Under the pieces are notes generated by a model. The model saw nothing but the letters and a program-made list of their open reading frames with translations, had not been told where the DNA came from and did not search any database. This document shows, piece after piece, positions 19,008 through 28,787 of a stretch of DNA of 64,000 bases; position 1 is the stretch's first letter; the number at the start of each line of letters is the position of its first letter. Source of the DNA: Pseudovibrio brasiliensis (GTDB taxonomy: Bacteria > Pseudomonadota > Alphaproteobacteria > Rhizobiales > Stappiaceae); the NCBI RefSeq assembly GCF_018282095.1, contig NZ_CP074126.1, positions 1,870,501-1,934,500 of the forward strand. The letters are read 5' to 3'. A program made the position numbers and the translations under genes.

Positions 19008-20018
19008 ATGCTTCGTCTCATATTTAAAAAACTGGGTTTACTCGTCCCGACTTTTATCGGGGTTACATTGACCTCGTTCTTCTTCATTCGCCTGCTTCCG
19101 GGCGATCCAATTTTGCTTCTGGCTGGCGAGCGCGGTGTCAGTCCTGAGCGTTACAACGAGCTGATGGTCCAGTTCGGTTATGACAAACCGGTCTGGGAAC
19201 AGTATCTTTCTTATCTGGGCAATTTGTTCCAGGGCGACCTTGGCGTATCTATCGTCACAAAACAGCCGGTTCTTCAGGAGTTTATGACCCTGTTTCCGGC
19301 AACTGTAGAGCTCTCCATCTGTGCGATTATCTTCGCCGTGGTTGTTGGTCTTCCTGCAGGTATTATCGCGGCAGTTAAACGCGGTAAGACTTTGGACCAC
19401 ACCGTGATGACAACAGCTCTCGTTGGGTATTCCATGCCAATCTTCTGGTGGGGCCTGCTGCTGATTATCTTCTTCTCCGGCATTTTGGGATGGACGCCGG
19501 TATCAGGACGTATCTCGCTGCTCTACTGGATCGAGCCGGTCACCGGCTTCATGCTGATCGATACGTTGCTCTCTGATGAGCCAGGTGCATTCGCATCCGC
19601 GGTAAGCCACCTGATTCTACCGACCATCGTTCTTGGCACGATTCCACTGGCTGTGATCGCTCGTCAGACACGATCTGCCATGCTGGAGGTTCTGGATGAA
19701 GATTATGTGCGTACCGCGCGTGCAAAAGGTCTGTCCAACTTCCGCGTGATTGGCATTCATGCTCTGCGCAATGCATTGATCCCTGTTATCACCATCATCG
19801 GCCTTCAGATCGGCGTTCTGTTCGCCGGTGCGATCCTGACTGAGAGCATTTTCTCATGGCCAGGCATCGGCAAGTGGATGGTTGATAGTATTTTCCGCCG
19901 TGACTACCCGGTCGTTCAGGGCGGTCTCTTGATGATTGCTGCAATCGTCATGATCGTGAACCTGATTGTGGACCTGATGTATGGTCTGATTAATCCGAAA
20001 ATTCGGCATACGGAGTAA
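19008..20018 (+). CDS. dppB: Dipeptide ABC transporter permease DppB
   Basis: The protein has 336 residues and six membrane segments. The ABC permease EAA-like loop is visible as ARQTRSAMLEVLDEDYVRTARAKG-type sequence near residue 220. The N-terminal FKKLGLLVPTFIGVTLTSF and RLLPGDPI are typical of DppB. It pairs with DppC, and dppC starts three bases downstream. Confidence 0.95.
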   Translation: MLRLIFKKLGLLVPTFIGVTLTSFFFIRLLPGDPILLLAGERGVSPERYNELMVQFGYDKPVWEQYLSYLGNLFQGDLGVSIVTKQPVLQEFMTLFPATVELSICAIIFAVVVGLPAGIIAAVKRGKTLDHTVMTTALVGYSMPIFWWGLLLIIFFSGILGWTPVSGRISLLYWIEPVTGFMLIDTLLSDEPGAFASAVSHLILPTIVLGTIPLAVIARQTRSAMLEVLDEDYVRTARAKGLSNFRVIGIHALRNALIPVITIIGLQIGVLFAGAILTESIFSWPGIGKWMVDSIFRRDYPVVQGGLLMIAAIVMIVNLIVDLMYGLINPKIRHTE

Positions 20019-20021
20019 ATC

Positions 20022-20921
20022 ATGGCTGACGTGACACAAAATTCCGCGCCGGATACCCGGTTTGAACTTATCGTCAACTTCTGGAGACATTTCCGCACCA
20101 ACAAAGGGGCTGTTGCGGGTCTGATCTTCTTTGTCGCGCTTGTGATTATCGCACTTGGCGCTGTGGTCATCGCACCGCACTCACCAATTGAGCAGTACCG
20201 CGATGCGCTGCTGCTACCACCTGCATGGCAGGAAGGTGGGGACTGGTCCTACATTCTCGGCACTGACGCTGTTGGACGTGACCTGCTGTCCCGTCTGATC
20301 TACGGCAGCCAGTTCTCACTGTTCATCGGTGTGGTGGTTGTTTCTGTAGCGCTCGTTGTTGGCGTCTGTCTTGGTCTGGTGGCTGGTACGTTTGGTGGTT
20401 GGATCGATACCATCATCATGCGCATCATGGACATCATCCTGGCGTTCCCATCCTTGCTGCTTGCTCTGGTGCTTGTTGCAATCCTCGGTCCATCGCTCAT
20501 CAATGCGATGATCGCGATCGCGATTGTTCAGCAGCCATACTACGTGCGTCTGACCCGTGCATCTGTGATGTCCGAGATGAGCCGCGAGTATGTGATGGCC
20601 GCACGCGTGTCCGGTGTTGGCACTCTGCGTCTGATGTTCGTAACCGTGCTGCCAAACTGTATGGCACCGCTCATCGTTCAGGCTGCACTGTCATTCTCCA
20701 CCGCGATCCTCGACGCTGCAGCTCTCGGCTTCCTCGGCATGGGTGCGCAGGCTCCGGATCCGGAGTGGGGCACAATGCTTGCTGAATCCCGTGAGTTCAT
20801 CCTGCGTGCGCCATGGGTCGTGACCTTCCCGGGTATTGCGATCCTGTCCACCGTGTTGGCGATCAACCTGATCGGTGATGGTCTGCGTGACGCACTCGAT
20901 CCTAAGCTGAAGAGGAGCTGA
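20022..20921 (+). CDS. dppC: Dipeptide ABC transporter permease DppC
   Basis: The protein has 299 residues. It has an N-terminal OppC-type segment (FRTNKGAVAGLIFF), then the LGTDAVGRDLLSRLIYG motif and six membrane helices. The EAA loop contains MSREYVMAARVSG. It is the partner of DppB, and the genes are tightly packed on both sides. Confidence 0.95.
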   Translation: MADVTQNSAPDTRFELIVNFWRHFRTNKGAVAGLIFFVALVIIALGAVVIAPHSPIEQYRDALLLPPAWQEGGDWSYILGTDAVGRDLLSRLIYGSQFSLFIGVVVVSVALVVGVCLGLVAGTFGGWIDTIIMRIMDIILAFPSLLLALVLVAILGPSLINAMIAIAIVQQPYYVRLTRASVMSEMSREYVMAARVSGVGTLRLMFVTVLPNCMAPLIVQAALSFSTAILDAAALGFLGMGAQAPDPEWGTMLAESREFILRAPWVVTFPGIAILSTVLAINLIGDGLRDALDPKLKRS

Positions 20922-20923
20922 TC

Positions 20924-21766
20924 ATGGCCCTTCTTGAAATTGAAAACCTCACAGTTGAATTCGACACAGTCGATGGGCGTTTTCGTGCTCTGGATGGTGT
21001 GAGTTATTCCATTGAAGCAGGCGAAGTGCTTGCTGTTGTGGGCGAGAGTGGCTCCGGTAAATCCGTCGCCATGCTTGCTGTGATGGGGCTTCTGGCAAAC
21101 AACGGTCACCTATGGGCCGATAAGCTTGAGTTTGAAGGCTATGACCTTCTGACCATGTCTGCAAAACAGCGCCGTGAGATCATTGGTAAAGACATTTCCA
21201 TGATCTTCCAGGAGCCAATTGCTAGCCTCAACCCATGCTTCACCGTGGGCTCTCAGATCGATGAGACTCTGAAAGAGCACACCAGCATGAGCCGTGGCGA
21301 GCGTAAAGCGCGCGCAATCGAACTTCTGGAATCGGTTGGGATGCCAGAGCCGGCAAAGGCTCTGAAAAAGTATCCGCACCAGATGTCCGGTGGTCAGTGC
21401 CAGCGCGTCATGATCGCCATGGCAATTGCCTGTAAGCCAAAACTGCTGATCGCGGATGAGCCAACCACTGCGCTCGACGTAACCATTCAGAAGCAGATCC
21501 TTGATCTTCTTCTGGACCTTCAGCACGAAAGTGGTATGGGTCTGATCATGATCACCCACGACATGGCCGTGGTGGCAGAAACTGCGGACCGCGTGATTGT
21601 GCAATACAAAGGCAAGAAGATGGAAGAGGCTGATGTCTTGTCTCTCTTCGAAAGCCCGAAAAACGCATACACCAAAGCTCTGCTGTCAGCGCTTCCGGAA
21701 AATGCGACAGGAGATCGTCTGCCAACGGTGTCTGATTTCCACCTTGGTGATGGAGGTGCATCCTAA
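20924..21766 (+). CDS. dppD: Dipeptide ABC transporter ATPase DppD
   Basis: The protein has 280 residues. Walker A is GESGSGKS, the signature is [14 protein letters not shown], Walker B is [12 protein letters not shown], and the switch His is in MITHDMAVV. The unusual Cys in the signature (GGQCQR) is also found in other DppD proteins. The C-terminus is short and lacks the full Cys-rich iron-sulfur loop of many DppD members. The stop overlaps the dppF start (TAATG). Confidence 0.94.
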   Translation: MALLEIENLTVEFDTVDGRFRALDGVSYSIEAGEVLAVVGESGSGKSVAMLAVMGLLANNGHLWADKLEFEGYDLLTMSAKQRREIIGKDISMIFQEPIASLNPCFTVGSQIDETLKEHTSMSRGERKARAIELLESVGMPEPAKALKKYPHQMSGGQCQRVMIAMAIACKPKLLIADEPTTALDVTIQKQILDLLLDLQHESGMGLIMITHDMAVVAETADRVIVQYKGKKMEEADVLSLFESPKNAYTKALLSALPENATGDRLPTVSDFHLGDGGAS

Positions 21767-22593
21767 TGGCTGACGATATCATCCTCGAAGCACGCAATCT
21801 GGTGCGTGAGTACCGGACCAAAGAAGGTTTCTTCGGCAAAGAGCACGTCAACCGAGCGCTGAAAGGCATCAGCTTCTCTCTGGAACGCGGCAAGACACTT
21901 GCTGTGGTCGGGGAATCCGGCTGTGGCAAATCCACACTCGCTCGTATCCTGACCCTGATCGATCCGGCAACCGAAGGTGAGCTCCTCATCGAAGGCAAGC
22001 CAATCGATATCTCCAAGGAAAAGCTGTCCAAGGACATGCGCTCCAAAGTGCAGATCGTGTTCCAGAACCCATACGGTTCTTTGAACCCGCGTCAGCGCAT
22101 TGGGGACGTGCTCACTGAGCCGCTCATGATCAACACCGACATGACACCGGCAGAGCGTCGCGACAAAGCGATGGAGATGCTGGTCAAGGTTGGCCTTGGT
22201 CCTGAGCACTACAGCCGCTACCCGCACATGTTCTCCGGTGGTCAGCGTCAGCGTGTCGCTATTGGACGTGCTCTGGTACTCAACCCGTCACTGCTCATCC
22301 TTGATGAGCCAGTTTCAGCGTTGGATCTGTCCGTTCAGGCACAAATCCTGAACTTGCTGGCGGATCTGCAGGACGAATTTAACCTCACTTACCTGTTCAT
22401 TTCTCATGATTTGTCCGTGGTGCGCTACATCGCAGACAAGGTGATGGTGATGTACTTTGGTGAGGTGGTTGAGTACGGCACCCGCGACGAAGTGTTTGGA
22501 AATCCTCAACATGAGTATACCCGTACACTCTTCAATGCGACGCCTCAGGCGGACATCGCGCACATCAAAGCGCGACTGGCTGCTTCTCAGTAA
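21766..22593 (+). CDS. dppF: Dipeptide ABC transporter ATPase DppF
   Basis: The protein has 275 residues. Walker A is GESGCGKST, the Q-loop is in QIVFQNPYGSLNPRQ, the signature is FSGGQRQRVAIGRA, and Walker B is LLILDEPVSALD. It has the extended N-terminus typical of DppF (LVREYRTKEGFF). It forms the ATPase heterodimer with DppD and is the last gene before a terminator. Confidence 0.95.
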   Translation: MADDIILEARNLVREYRTKEGFFGKEHVNRALKGISFSLERGKTLAVVGESGCGKSTLARILTLIDPATEGELLIEGKPIDISKEKLSKDMRSKVQIVFQNPYGSLNPRQRIGDVLTEPLMINTDMTPAERRDKAMEMLVKVGLGPEHYSRYPHMFSGGQRQRVAIGRALVLNPSLLILDEPVSALDLSVQAQILNLLADLQDEFNLTYLFISHDLSVVRYIADKVMVMYFGEVVEYGTRDEVFGNPQHEYTRTLFNATPQADIAHIKARLAASQ

Positions 22594-22616
22594 GCTAAAT
22601 TAGCAACTCAACATAC

Positions 22617-22654
22617 AAAGCGGCGGTTCCCAAGAGGGAGCCGCCGCTTTGTCA
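22617..22654 (+). terminator. Terminator after dppF
   Basis: The arms AAAGCGGCGGTTCC and GGAGCCGCCGCTTT pair with one wobble around a six-base loop. Only a short T-rich stretch follows. It separates the transporter operon from the second receptor gene. Confidence 0.8.
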
Positions 22655-23021
22655 TTTCATTAACGATTTTCCCCATTCAGTGCAATGTTGAAACAAATTC
22701 TTTGAAAAATACGCAATTAAGAGGAGATTTTACCGACAATTACGTATAAGGTACTCCCGTTTGCAGCTGTTGCGTATGGGGTGTGCTGGGGAGGACACAA
22801 CGCAGCGGAGGGGAGGCTCAATGTTGTGCTCTATCCGCGCTATTTCTTCCCGATAACACTTTGATCTCGGCTTTCTCCTGGTGGGGAAGTTCGCAGGCTT
22901 GAGGTGAGCTTGCGGCATGGCACTGCAAAATCCTATGAGAAGAACTGCATCAAGCAGCTTCGACAAAATGATCAAAGGCCTAAGCTTTTGCATTCACTTT
23001 AGGTGATTGGGGACACGAGAA
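22655..23021. other. Intergenic region of about 370 bases before the second dppA
   Basis: No gene is convincing. The region must hold an independent promoter and leader for the second receptor gene, because a terminator lies upstream. It shows no clear similarity to the leader of the first dppA. The open frame extends upstream to a TTG at 23007, but the ATG at 23022 starts the signal peptide. Confidence 0.5.
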
Positions 23022-24605
23022 ATGAAAAAATCAATTCTTATGGGCAGTGTGTTTGCTGCGACATTGGCGTTTGCTGCACCAAGCATGGCAAAAACGCTTG
23101 TATACTGCTCAGAAGGTTCTCCTGAGGGCTTCACACCAGCTCTCTACACAGCTGGTACAACATTCGACGCGTCTTCCCGTCAGATGTTCAACCGTCTGAT
23201 CGAATTCGAGCGTGGTGGCACAAACATCGTTCCAGCACTGGCCGAGAAATGGGAAGTTTCCGAAGACGGTAAGGAATACACCTTCTATCTTCGCAAAGGC
23301 GTAAAGTTCCACACAACAAAGAACTTCACTCCAACCCGTGACCTCAATGCAGACGATGTGATCTTCTCCTTTGAGCGTCAGGGTAAAAAAGATCATCCGT
23401 ACCATCTGGTATCCGGCGGTACCTATGAGTACTTCGGTTACATGGATCTGGCGAACCTGATCGAAAAAATCGAACGTGTTGACGATTACACAGTTAAGTT
23501 CGTCCTCAAGCGTCCAGAAGCGCCAATGCTCGCAAACCTGGCAATGGATTTTGCTTCCATTCATTCTGCTGAATATGCAGAAAAGATGATGGACAACAAA
23601 GATGCATTCGACCAGAACCCTGTTGGCACCGGCCCATTCCAGATGGTTGGTTACCAGAAAGATGCAATGATCCGCTATAAAGCCCACCCGGACTACTGGG
23701 CAGGTAAAGCGCCAATCGACAATCTGGTCTTCGCAATTACTCCAGATGCATCTGTTCGCTATCAGAAGCTGAAAGCGGGTGAATGTCATGTCATGCCATT
23801 CCCGAACCCAGCTGATATTGAAGCAATGAAGGAAGATCCTGCGATCAACCTGATGCAGCAGGAAGGCCTGAACGTTGGTTATCTGGCTTACAACACCAAA
23901 GTTGCGCCATTTGATAATCCAAAAGTTCGCCGGGCTCTGAACGCAGCTATGAACAAGGATGCGATCATCGACGCGGTCTTCCAAAGCGCTGGTAAGGTCG
24001 CCAAGAACCCAATTCCACCAACAATCTGGTCATATAACGATTCTATTGAAGATGATGTTTATGACGTGGAAGCTGCAAAAGCTGCTCTGGCAGCAGAAGG
24101 CGTTAAAGATCTCAAGATGAAGATCTGGGCAATGCCAGTTCAGCGTCCTTACAACCCGAACGCACGTCGTATGGCTGAAGTTATTCAGTCTGACTTTGCT
24201 GAGGTTGGTGTAGAAGTTGAGATCGTTTCCTACGAGTGGGGTGAGTACCTGAAGCGCTCTAAGGAAGAAGATCGTGACGGTGCTGTTCTTCTTGGCTGGA
24301 CCGGTGACAATGGTGACCCAGACAACTTCCTTGCTGCTCTTTTGAGCTGTGAAGGCGTTGGTGGTTCCAACCGTGCTCAGTGGTGTAATGCTGAGTTCCA
24401 GGACCTGATTTCTAAAGCGAAGCTGACTTCAGATGTTGCTGAGCGTACCAAGCTCTATGAGCAGGCACAGGTGGTCTTCAAACGTGAAGCTCCATGGGCA
24501 ACCATCGCTCACTCAGTTGTATCTGAGCCAGTCTCCGTAAAGGTAGAGAACTACAAGATTGACCCGTTCGGTGGTCACATCTTCTACGGTGTTGGCCTGA
24601 AGTAA
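23022..24605 (+). CDS. Dipeptide-binding periplasmic protein DppA, copy 2
   Basis: The protein has 527 residues with a signal peptide (MKKSILMGSVFAATLAFAAP, cleaved after SMA). It is closely related to the protein at 17279 along its whole length, sharing CSEGSPEGFTP, AMPVQRPYNPNARRMAE and GWTGDNGDPDNFLA. It is a second receptor for the same DppBCDF transporter, probably with different ligand preference, and has its own promoter and terminator. It may have arisen by tandem duplication around the operon. Confidence 0.92.
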   Translation: MKKSILMGSVFAATLAFAAPSMAKTLVYCSEGSPEGFTPALYTAGTTFDASSRQMFNRLIEFERGGTNIVPALAEKWEVSEDGKEYTFYLRKGVKFHTTKNFTPTRDLNADDVIFSFERQGKKDHPYHLVSGGTYEYFGYMDLANLIEKIERVDDYTVKFVLKRPEAPMLANLAMDFASIHSAEYAEKMMDNKDAFDQNPVGTGPFQMVGYQKDAMIRYKAHPDYWAGKAPIDNLVFAITPDASVRYQKLKAGECHVMPFPNPADIEAMKEDPAINLMQQEGLNVGYLAYNTKVAPFDNPKVRRALNAAMNKDAIIDAVFQSAGKVAKNPIPPTIWSYNDSIEDDVYDVEAAKAALAAEGVKDLKMKIWAMPVQRPYNPNARRMAEVIQSDFAEVGVEVEIVSYEWGEYLKRSKEEDRDGAVLLGWTGDNGDPDNFLAALLSCEGVGGSNRAQWCNAEFQDLISKAKLTSDVAERTKLYEQAQVVFKREAPWATIAHSVVSEPVSVKVENYKIDPFGGHIFYGVGLK

Positions 24606-24627
24606 TTCAGAGCTCTCTGATCTACGG

Positions 24628-24656
24628 AAAGCCCCGGCCATGTGCCGGGGCTTTTT
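24628..24656 (+). terminator. Terminator after the second dppA
   Basis: The arms AAAGCCCCGGC and GCCGGGGCTTT form a perfect stem with a five-base loop and a following T-run. Confidence 0.92.
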
Positions 24657-24660
24657 GCTT

Positions 24661-25310
24661 TGGGTATATGAGAATGAAAAAACTTATCCCCCTAGCTTGA
24701 AAGCATGCCCATACTAATCGCATGCCTACGTAACGGGCTGCTGGCGGAGCGACCGTCAGTGTGTCGTAGGCTGGGCGGGGCTATCGGAAGAGATAACGCA
24801 GCTTTCGGTGGTCCGGTGAACCGAACTTCAAACGTGGCCGCATGGTTTGAGGGGAAGGGCCCAGGAATATAGGGTATCACGCGGTGACGGATATACGAGC
24901 ACCGGCAAGGTGACTTGCTTTTGCGAATGTATCTGTCAAAGACGGAGGAACTGTCTGGGCATGGAAACGTGTCTGGGTAAGCCACTGTCTTTTCAGGAAA
25001 CTGACTATCGTGCCTTATAGGCAAAAGAGGCGATGTTGTTCATCCCAAGAAAGCCCGGGCAAGGCGTGTAGCCAATGCCGAAGAATTAGTTTCAATAAGT
25101 AGCGCAGGTATTGCCTGCCGCCTTGCTCATCCCGATTAACTCGGGAACTCCAGCTCCACCACTGCATGGGATGCCATGCGGTGCTTTAAGTGCTTGTTTA
25201 TTTGTCAAGAAATCAGTGACTAGTTCCAATTGCCAGATGGATCGGCCCACGCAGCTTAAAGTAGCATCACTTCTACACATATTATCAATGGGCTGGGAGA
25301 GCGTGAGCAG
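24661..25310 (+). other. Gene-free stretch rich in stem-loops before the trpB-like gene
   Basis: No convincing protein gene is present. Several hairpins follow each other: GCATGC/GCATGC (24703-24725); CCTACG/CGTAGG (24725-24770) enclosing CTGGCGG/CCGTCAG; TTCGGT/ACCGAA (24804-24825); TCAAAC/GTTTGA (24828-24850); and GACGG/CTGTC near 24940. This density suggests a structured RNA, a regulatory leader, or a decayed ribozyme-type element. I looked for signatures of RNase P, 4.5S RNA, two-piece tmRNA and the cobalamin riboswitch and did not find them. Bases 25090-25310 look unstructured. Confidence 0.45.
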
Positions 25311-26528
25311 ATGGACAATTACTTAAAAGAGTTTCCAAACAAAGAAGGCTACTTCGGAGAATACGGCGGTGCATTCCTGCCGCCTGAGCTGGTGCCTCAG
25401 TTCGAAGAGATCGCTAAAGCCTATGACAAGATCTCCGGCGATGCCTCCTATATCAATGAGCTGCGTTACATCCGCAAACATTTTCAGGGCCGTCCAACAC
25501 CAGTTTCTTACGCCCGCAACTTGTCCAACCGCATTGGATCTGGCGCGAACATCTATCTGAAGCGTGAAGACCTCAACCACTCCGGCGCTCACAAACTCAA
25601 CCACTGCATGGCAGAGGCCTTGCTGGCCAAGCACATGGGCAAAAAGAAGCTCATTGCAGAGACAGGAGCAGGGCAGCACGGCGTGGCACTGGCAACCGCA
25701 GCGGCCTACTTCGAGCTGGAATGTGAGATCCACATGGGTGAAGTGGATATCGAAAAAGAGCATCCGAACGTGGTCCGCATGCAGCTTCTCGGCGCAAAAC
25801 TCGTGCCGGTTGGTTTCGGTGGCCGTACGTTGAAAGAGGCAGTGGACTCCGCCTTCACTTCCTATCTGGAGCAGGCAGATGAGGCACTGTTCGCAATCGG
25901 CTCTGTGGTCGGCCCACACCCATTCCCCCGCATGGTCCGCGACTTCCAACAGATCGTTGGGATCGAGGCGCGTGAGCAGTTCACGGAAATGACCGGCAAC
26001 CTGCCAGACCACGCCGTGGCTTGTGTCGGCGGTGGGTCTAACGCCATGGGCCTGTTCTCCGGCTTCATTCAAGACAAATCCGTCAAACTCCACGGCGTTG
26101 AGCCAATGGGCAAAGGCCCTGAGCTTGGTCAGCACGCAGCAACCATGACATTCGGTAAGCCGGGCATGTTACATGGCTTCAAGTGCCGTGTTCTGGAAGA
26201 TGCAGAAGGCAATCCGGCACCAGTTCACTCAATCGCTTCTGGTCTGGATTATCCGGGCGTTGGTCCTGAACATTCCTACCTGCATGACATCGGCAAGGTG
26301 CACTACGGTTCTGCAACGGACGACGAAACTCTGCAGGCGTTCTGGGCTCTATCCCGCTATGAGGGTATCATTCCAGCTCTGGAAAGCTCCCACGCTGTCG
26401 CCTACGCCATCAAGCTGGCCAAGGAATGTCCGGGTGAAACGATCCTCGTGAACCTGTCCGGTCGCGGTGATAAGGATCTGGATTATGTGGCTGATAACTT
26501 CGGCACCGGCGAAGACCTGAAGATGTAA
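25311..26528 (+). CDS. Tryptophan synthase beta-like PLP enzyme, without a trpA partner
   Basis: The protein has 405 residues and is clearly a TrpB-fold enzyme. It has [13 protein letters not shown] near the start, the PLP lysine at about residue 95 in SGAHKLNH, the catalytic Glu at about 117 in AETGAGQHG, the phosphate loop GGGSNAMG and the C-terminal NLSGRGDKD. The lysine motif differs from the usual HKINN of tryptophan-operon TrpB. Neither trpA nor trpF adjoins, and the flanks are dpp and a tRNA. It may be a second TrpB that condenses serine with indole or another nucleophile. The start follows a weak ribosome site (GGGAGAG upstream). Confidence 0.85.
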   Translation: MDNYLKEFPNKEGYFGEYGGAFLPPELVPQFEEIAKAYDKISGDASYINELRYIRKHFQGRPTPVSYARNLSNRIGSGANIYLKREDLNHSGAHKLNHCMAEALLAKHMGKKKLIAETGAGQHGVALATAAAYFELECEIHMGEVDIEKEHPNVVRMQLLGAKLVPVGFGGRTLKEAVDSAFTSYLEQADEALFAIGSVVGPHPFPRMVRDFQQIVGIEAREQFTEMTGNLPDHAVACVGGGSNAMGLFSGFIQDKSVKLHGVEPMGKGPELGQHAATMTFGKPGMLHGFKCRVLEDAEGNPAPVHSIASGLDYPGVGPEHSYLHDIGKVHYGSATDDETLQAFWALSRYEGIIPALESSHAVAYAIKLAKECPGETILVNLSGRGDKDLDYVADNFGTGEDLKM

Positions 26529-26581
26529 GGCACGCCATTACCCCGTGGGATGGGGGAGTGAAGTGTGAGAATAAGATGCAT

Positions 26582-26605
26582 AAAGGGAGCTCAGGTTCCC
26601 TTTTT
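26582..26605 (+). terminator. Terminator after the trpB-like gene
   Basis: The arms AAAGGGA and TCCCTTT enclose a short loop and are followed by T residues. Confidence 0.8.
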
Positions 26606-26624
26606 CAAAGGGAAGATGTGCTCG

Positions 26625-26807
26625 TCACACATTCCTGTTTCGGATCGCCATGTAAGAGGTGTAGGAAACGCCACCTGCACCAGAGATAAACGCTGCCACA
26701 TCCCGTGCCGGACCGCCATACATGACAGTCTGGAAAACAACGACGAAAAAGAACAGCATCACAGAGGCTGCGAAGGTTTTGCCGATAAACAAGAAAATCC
26801 GGTTCAT
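26625..26807 (-). CDS. Small membrane protein, hypothetical
   Basis: About 60 residues from the ATG at 26807 (MNRIFLFIGKTF). One clear hydrophobic segment (SVMLFFFVVVFQTVMYGG) is followed by a glycine-rich, possibly membrane-inserted stretch. A longer start at 26852 would add 15 residues. The 60-residue start has a GGGA ten bases upstream. No family is recognised. It converges with the trpB-like gene. Confidence 0.5.
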   Translation of the reverse strand: MNRIFLFIGKTFAASVMLFFFVVVFQTVMYGGPARDVAAFISGAGGVSYTSYMAIRNRNV

Positions 26808-27040
26808 ATGCGTGATCCCGACTGAATAACTGCCCAAAGGAATGAAGCTCATTTTAGAAAGATGACTTGCTTCAAAACAAGGCGTTACAGCGCTTTGCAA
26901 TCAATGAGGTGTTTGCAAAGTGCTTTAACTCCCATTGAGCCAATATGGGGTAGGGGATTAATCCTACAAGGTAAAAGCTGTGAGAAAATAAAAAAGCCTC
27001 CGCGAATATTCGGGAGACTTGAAATCCTCTGGGAGAGGAA

Positions 27041-27116
<76 letters not shown>

Positions 27117-27261
27117 CCGTAGGGTGGTACGCCGTGTGGCGTGAGGAGGTGTTTAGGCTCTTTGCCGGGTTCCTGCAAGCCCTTGTCGAAACTTTTCCCA
27201 AAAGAATTCAAAATATCGCAGATATATCGTTGTGATGGGACACGAAAACTCATGAAGCCTC

Positions 27262-28539
27262 TTATTGCTTATATTTATCAGAGGGTTGAGCTTGGTGGTA
27301 ATTCGCATAAGGCATGTTGCTCACAATCAGCAAAGGCTTACGGGATGGCCGGCGAAACATGAACAGCTTGGCCACATAAAGCCGGTAGGCGGTGAACAGC
27401 GCCAGAGAACCACTCAGGCTGATCAGGATGAAGTCAGGCGTCTTGGAGCCAAGGATAGGTGCGAGGATACTGATGAGCGTAGGACCAGCCACACTGCCAG
27501 CTGCCCAGATGAAGAGCAGGTAAGTCGACAGCGCAACACTGCTCTCCGGTTTCCGCTCAAATGCGTGCGCCACGCAGATAGACTGCAGCGGGAAGGCGAG
27601 ACCACCAAGCACAGCCAGCACCAGACCCAGCATAGTCAGCAGATGATAATTGCGCAGGAAACCAGAGTTCCAGCCAGTAAACGGATCAGCAAGTAGGAAT
27701 GTTACCATGATTGCAGTGATCAGCGTGGAGGAACCAAGGATCAGCCATCTGCGATCCATACGGTCAGCAAGAGAACCGAACGGCCACTGGAACATCAGAC
27801 GCCCAATGTAAAGCATGGCAATCATGAGAGCCGTCGTGCTGCCACCAACACCAGCTTTGGAAAGGGAAAACGGCACAATAGTTAAAAGGCTTGTCACAAT
27901 CGCACCGGAAGCAAACGCCCCCAGCACCGCGACTGGTGACTGTGCCCAGATCTCACGAAACTTCACACGCTTGGACTTGTAGGTCCGCGGAGGAACAGAG
28001 CGTGTCATGCAAAGCAGAACCACTGCCGCCAGCAAAATAGCACTCAACAGCTCCAGCATCTGCAAAGGAACCTCAGTGTAATGGGCAACGAAAATCTGTG
28101 AGAGAATGGCCATTGCGCCGATCACGATGGAGTTCACCGAAAGAACACGGCCACGGACCTCATCTTTCACGGTCTCGTTCAGCCAGGCATCCGCCGTTGC
28201 AAACAACATGGCAAAGGCAGCACCCATAAAGAAGCGCAGAACAGTCCAGAAGATGATGCTCTCAGAGTTTTTGAAAAGGAGAACCAACAAGGCAGTCAAG
28301 CCAGCAGCACCTGCAAAGGCCCGGATATGACCAATCCGGTTGATCATCCGCACACCGCGCATGCACCCGGCCATAAAGCCAAGCGAATAGGCACCCGCCA
28401 CAAGGCCCGCCTGTGAGGCCGAACCTCCGATACTGGCGATCTGAAGCGGCAGGCTCGTCAACAAAGCAGAGCTCGCCAACTGTGCAAGAGCACTGGCAAG
28501 AATGATCGCAAACAACGAAACAAGTGAAGCTTTTACCAT
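27262..28539 (-). CDS. MFS transporter, YcaD-like
   Basis: The protein has 425 residues and 12 predicted membrane segments. The inter-helix 2-3 loop (GVRMINRIGHIRAFA) and the helix 8-9 loop (GSLADRMDRRWL) carry the basic MFS motif. It resembles the YcaD group of putative sugar or drug transporters. The substrate is unknown, and no neighbour gives a clue. Confidence 0.85.
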   Translation of the reverse strand: MVKASLVSLFAIILASALAQLASSALLTSLPLQIASIGGSASQAGLVAGAYSLGFMAGCMRGVRMINRIGHIRAFAGAAGLTALLVLLFKNSESIIFWTVLRFFMGAAFAMLFATADAWLNETVKDEVRGRVLSVNSIVIGAMAILSQIFVAHYTEVPLQMLELLSAILLAAVVLLCMTRSVPPRTYKSKRVKFREIWAQSPVAVLGAFASGAIVTSLLTIVPFSLSKAGVGGSTTALMIAMLYIGRLMFQWPFGSLADRMDRRWLILGSSTLITAIMVTFLLADPFTGWNSGFLRNYHLLTMLGLVLAVLGGLAFPLQSICVAHAFERKPESSVALSTYLLFIWAAGSVAGPTLISILAPILGSKTPDFILISLSGSLALFTAYRLYVAKLFMFRRPSRKPLLIVSNMPYANYHQAQPSDKYKQ

Positions 28540-28731
28540 GCAGCAATAGACCAGCGCCTGTCCTGACGCGGTGTTCCTGTGTTGATTTCATTTAGTGGAA
28601 AACAGAGCTTTCCGATGCTGGATATTTCGCAGGGGAATGTGACTGCATTGAGCGATAATTCGCACCAAGCGGTGATTTTATGATGGGATTTACGTGGGGG
28701 AAATGCGTCGGATTTGCGGCTGCAAACAAAA

Positions 28732-28762
28732 CTGCCGCCCAATGCAAAAGCACGGGCGGCAG
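28732..28762 (-). terminator. Terminator after gph
   Basis: The arms CTGCCGCCC and GGGCGGCAG form nine perfect pairs. On the minus strand the stem is followed by TTTTGTTT. Confidence 0.8.
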
Positions 28763-28787
28763 ATTAATCTTTATCTGTATCAAAGAG

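Noticed and set aside
23109-23984. A 291-residue minus-strand reading frame
   Set aside because: It lies entirely inside the second dppA, and its sequence is the complement pattern of a real gene.
24692-25024. A 110-residue minus-strand protein gene in the gap before the trpB-like gene
   Set aside because: Its composition is proline, serine and arginine rich without any family pattern, it has no ribosome site, and it overlaps the stem-loops; it is better explained as noise in a structured region.
24661-25310. RNase P RNA, 4.5S RNA, two-piece tmRNA or cobalamin riboswitch
   Set aside because: A GCCACTG motif at about 24980 recalls the cobalamin element, but the other conserved boxes are missing; no diagnostic sequence of the other RNAs is present.
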